64,000 bases of DNA, taken from NCBI GenBank assembly GCA_003254885.1, contig QANT01005019.1:1-64000 (forward strand), read 5' to 3'. The stretch comes from Purshia tridentata. Its lineage: Eukaryota > Streptophyta > Magnoliopsida > Rosales > Rosaceae. The notes under the pieces are model-generated. The model was not told the origin of the DNA. It saw only the letters and a list, made by a program, of their open reading frames with translations, and did not search any database. This document shows, piece by piece, positions 61,381-64,000 of this stretch; position 1 is the stretch's first letter, and the number at the start of each line of letters is the position of its first letter. The translations under genes and the position numbers were made by a program.

Positions 61381-63865
61381 ATCAGTTATTTTTTATTATT
61401 TATTTTGAAAAAAAAAGATTTGAACTTAAAATCTCTCCAACATTGTGGAGAAAAATATCACCAAACCACAGGTTAGTTGTACCACCGCATATTGGCTTTG
61501 CCATCAATTTTCCACCTGTAACATGTAATAAAAGTGTATTTATAAATGCAAGTAAGTAAGAGCTACAAATGTAACTAAAGTAATATTACGATATCCGATC
61601 CATTGATAATAACAACTTACAGCGCTTATGCTACTAATCAATCTGTATTTGGCTCAATTTATTTACTTTACTAATTAACTGTCGTTTATAAAATAACTGT
61701 TTTTCAAAAAACACCCAACCCAAAAAACTTTAGGTGGGTCATCCGCTATACCAAATTGGATTGCCTAGAATATTATCTTCCGTGTTTGACCGTTTGGACC
61801 TTCAATTTGGCGTAAATGACAGTTCTAACAAAATTAGTAAATAATAAGCTTTTTAATAAATAAAATTTTTTAATAGCAAAAGCCGGTCGTTCTTTGTCTA
61901 CAAGTCGTGGGTTTTCAGTTTTGAGTGTGGCGAAGCAGGTCGTGAGCTCCTTCACGCATTGCCTTGGATTCGATCGTTTTCTTTTGGGCAACTCAGGAAT
62001 TGCCTCAATTTTTTATCTTCTCCAAGTGAAGAACTGTTATCAGAATGTTCAAGCTCTTGGGCTTTCTTGGGGGATTAGGTGAGCTCTTCTCAGCTCTTAG
62101 TTTTCTTACTACTTCAATTATTTGTTTTGTGTTGTTATTTTTACTCTTAACAATCGGTATGAAAATAGTGCTGTACTGTTTGTTGTTTTTTTAATTAGAG
62201 TTTTATAGTTCGGTAAATGAATACTATCTACCTTCTTCATTTATTGTTTGCACCGACCTTTTTTTTATATTATTATTTTATATTGTATTTTTATTATCTA
62301 AATTGTTCATATTTTATATAATTATTTGAAAATTATTTAGATAAAAAATCAATTAAATCAGAAATCATTTGATATATGACCATTATAAATAAACTTATGA
62401 TAAATTAAGTTGTTGTCAAAATTATTTGTTTGTTTGATCACAGTTATATAATCAAACAATTTTTAATTTGATTATTTTTTGTAGTGATGATCTTTATAGT
62501 TAGATCTAACAAATGAATGGTTCAAATTCTGAAAATGCGTTATGCAATGAGAATAATAAAGAAAAAGGTCGATGGAGAAGGTACATTTGGAGAAGGTGGA
62601 TAGTATTCTTCATTTCGATACACTTATATGAACATATTAAATAATCACTTTATGTGGCAGCTGATGTGATGTAATTAATCAAATGAGTCGACATAGATTT
62701 TAAGTTTTAATTGTTAGCATATTAGCTCATGTCTTTACATGGCATAATCACATAAGGTGATCAACAAATGTGATCAAGTTTTAGCTTTTTTCAAAGAAAT
62801 TAGATTTCATTTTCAATCAAGTTTCTATAGTTAGTTTCTATTTTCAATTCTCACGTGTACTTCATGTGGAATTTTCATTGATTTGAATGAAACCTAATTT
62901 TACAGACAATTAAAAAATAATTAAAACTACAAGGACTCAATTAAAAAAATACTTGCACATACTAAATTGGGCATATCCTCGCTTATTTAAATAAGAATTC
63001 ATATCATCAATAATTAGTCATTGAGATTGTACAAAGTTAGACAGTCTAGTAATATATTAATAGTAAGATGACATTTCCCTTGATCATAAATTATTTTTTT
63101 CATTATGGATTCTAAATTATTATCATGTAAAAAAGATAAAGCTTATGTAAATTTGTTTAAAATTCACTCGCTTTCAACTTAAAATAAAATATTTAGCTCA
63201 AGTGACATTTGGTGTGTTAAGCAAAATGATAAGATCTTTTTACTAAACACTGTTTTTTTGTCAACTTTTAAGTTGTAAAAGCCAAAGATTGTAGACAAAC
63301 TTGTATATAAAACTTTGGTATTATTAAAGATGGTGCATCTTGTGCAAATTGTGTTACGGAACTTGTCAAATCCATTAAAGTTCACAAGTCATTGTCTACA
63401 CATGTGAGGATGAAATGAGAAAACGTCACATGCAGATAATTGCTCTGCTTAATGTATGTTCTTGTACTATACATTGCACTAGTTTAATATAATTATCATT
63501 TGTTTCTTTACTTCGATCCCATGCTGAGAGGCATAATTTCGTTGGGAAGTTGACGGCTGTGCATGGAAGTTCAATACCAATACACAATTTGGTGGTCAAC
63601 AAAGTATATATATTAAGTACAATGATTCATCCTTGAATTGACAGAAAAAGTAAAATTAAGCAGAAGATATGGAGCCCCTTTAACTTCTTTATTCCTCCAA
63701 ATTGCTTCTTTTCATTTACATGATGATGCTCTCCAACTATGACACACTAATGAACAGCCTAATACCCTCTTCTCCCTTCTTGGTGTTTCTGTCATCTGTT
63801 TTCGTTCTACACCCACCAAAAGCACTACTAGCACTCCTAATTTTCATGGTATATTTCTTTGCTTG
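61381..63865. other. Intergenic, right part of window
   Basis: AT-rich. A diverged relative of the SOC1-intron MITEs may lie at about 62320-62555. The open frame at 61894-62082 is discussed among rejected items. No gene seen; the last 200 bases are probably the 3' untranslated region of the gene at the right edge. Confidence 0.45.
62320..62555. mobile_element. Possible third member of the long-TIR MITE group
   Basis: The right half (GATTATTTTTTGTAGTGATGATC then AATGAATGGTTCAAAT) resembles the right half of the SOC1 intron 5 element (GATTTTTTGTAAAGGTGC then TATGAATGGTTTTGAT). The left arm is weaker. Boundaries are approximate. Confidence 0.35.
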
Positions 63866-64000
63866 TTAGTTGCTTTTCTGTGTGATCCAGTCTGAGAATG
63901 CATCTAGGGTCTTCATGTCAGCCCTGTAGTGTTTCTGTGTAAATTCTAGCAGAGTAGGCCAAGTGAAGTCCGGGTACATCCGTGGGCTATCAGTATCGAC
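63866..64000 (-). CDS. C-terminal part of an unidentified protein (runs off the right edge)
   Basis: Reading inward from base 64000 on the minus strand, 44 codons are open and end in TAA at 63866-63868. The peptide contains RMYPDFTWPTLLEFTQKHYR and ends DWITQKSN, with a composition typical of real coding sequence and codon usage like the neighbours. I do not recognise the family. The gene points toward GAUT1 and its body lies outside the window. Confidence 0.5.
   Translation of the reverse strand, partial: VDTDSPRMYPDFTWPTLLEFTQKHYRADMKTLDAFSDWITQKSN

Noticed and set aside
61894-62085. Possible first exon (MFKLLGFLGGL then GTGAGC donor)
   Set aside because: The start and donor look acceptable, but no downstream exon with coding character is found in the next 1.7 kb.

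Overview
The window is nuclear DNA from a eudicot plant. The evidence is AT-rich intergenic DNA, intron-split genes with GT-AG (and two GC-AG) junctions, plant-specific families (MIKC MADS-box, CRM-domain splicing factor, GAUT pectin synthase), CT/GA microsatellites and many small DNA-transposon derivatives. I cannot fix the species. Three single N bases, at 34052, 40101 and 54267, all lie in homopolymer or CT runs and look like assembly uncertainty.

Layout: (1) 1105-3060 (+) a D-2-hydroxyacid dehydrogenase of the HPR3/HPR4 type; (2) 5265-8037 (+) a mitochondrial CRM-domain group II intron splicing factor; (3) 9988-15254 (+) LPEAT2, a lysophospholipid acyltransferase with EF-hands; (4) 22063-29702 (+) a SOC1 MADS-box gene with a 5-kb first intron full of transposon remains; (5) 30457-33229 (-) a fructokinase; (6) 35682-40555 (-) an AGL6 MADS-box gene; (7) 49828-52521 (+) SAP18; (8) 54481-59622 (+) GAUT1, homogalacturonan galacturonosyltransferase; (9) 63866-64000 (-) the last 44 codons of an unidentified gene running off the right edge. 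I placed every exon of genes 1-8 by reading frame and splice phase; all eight give an uninterrupted protein of normal family length.

The gene order is the most informative feature. SOC1, AGL6, SAP18, LPEAT2 and an HPR gene are also neighbours on Arabidopsis chromosome 2 (At2g45630-45670), while GAUT1 sits beside AGL13, the AGL6 paralogue, on chromosome 3 (At3g61120-61130). The window therefore appears to hold, in one piece, a block that Arabidopsis split between two duplicated segments. SAP18 is a histone-deacetylase adaptor reported to bind SOC1, so two partners in floral repression are genetic neighbours here. The fructokinase between the two MADS genes and the CRM gene between HPR and LPEAT2 have no counterpart in the Arabidopsis block as I remember it.

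The non-genic DNA carries a textbook Ds-like hAT element with a perfect 8-bp target duplication, a Tourist-like MITE, several long-inverted-repeat MITEs, a CACTA-type MITE, a Helitron remnant, copia LTR fossils, tandem duplications in the HPR promoter, the SOC1 upstream region, GAUT1 intron 1 and downstream of GAUT1, and a compact G-quadruplex motif after the LPEAT2 stop codon. I saw no tRNA, rRNA, CRISPR array or bacterial-type system.
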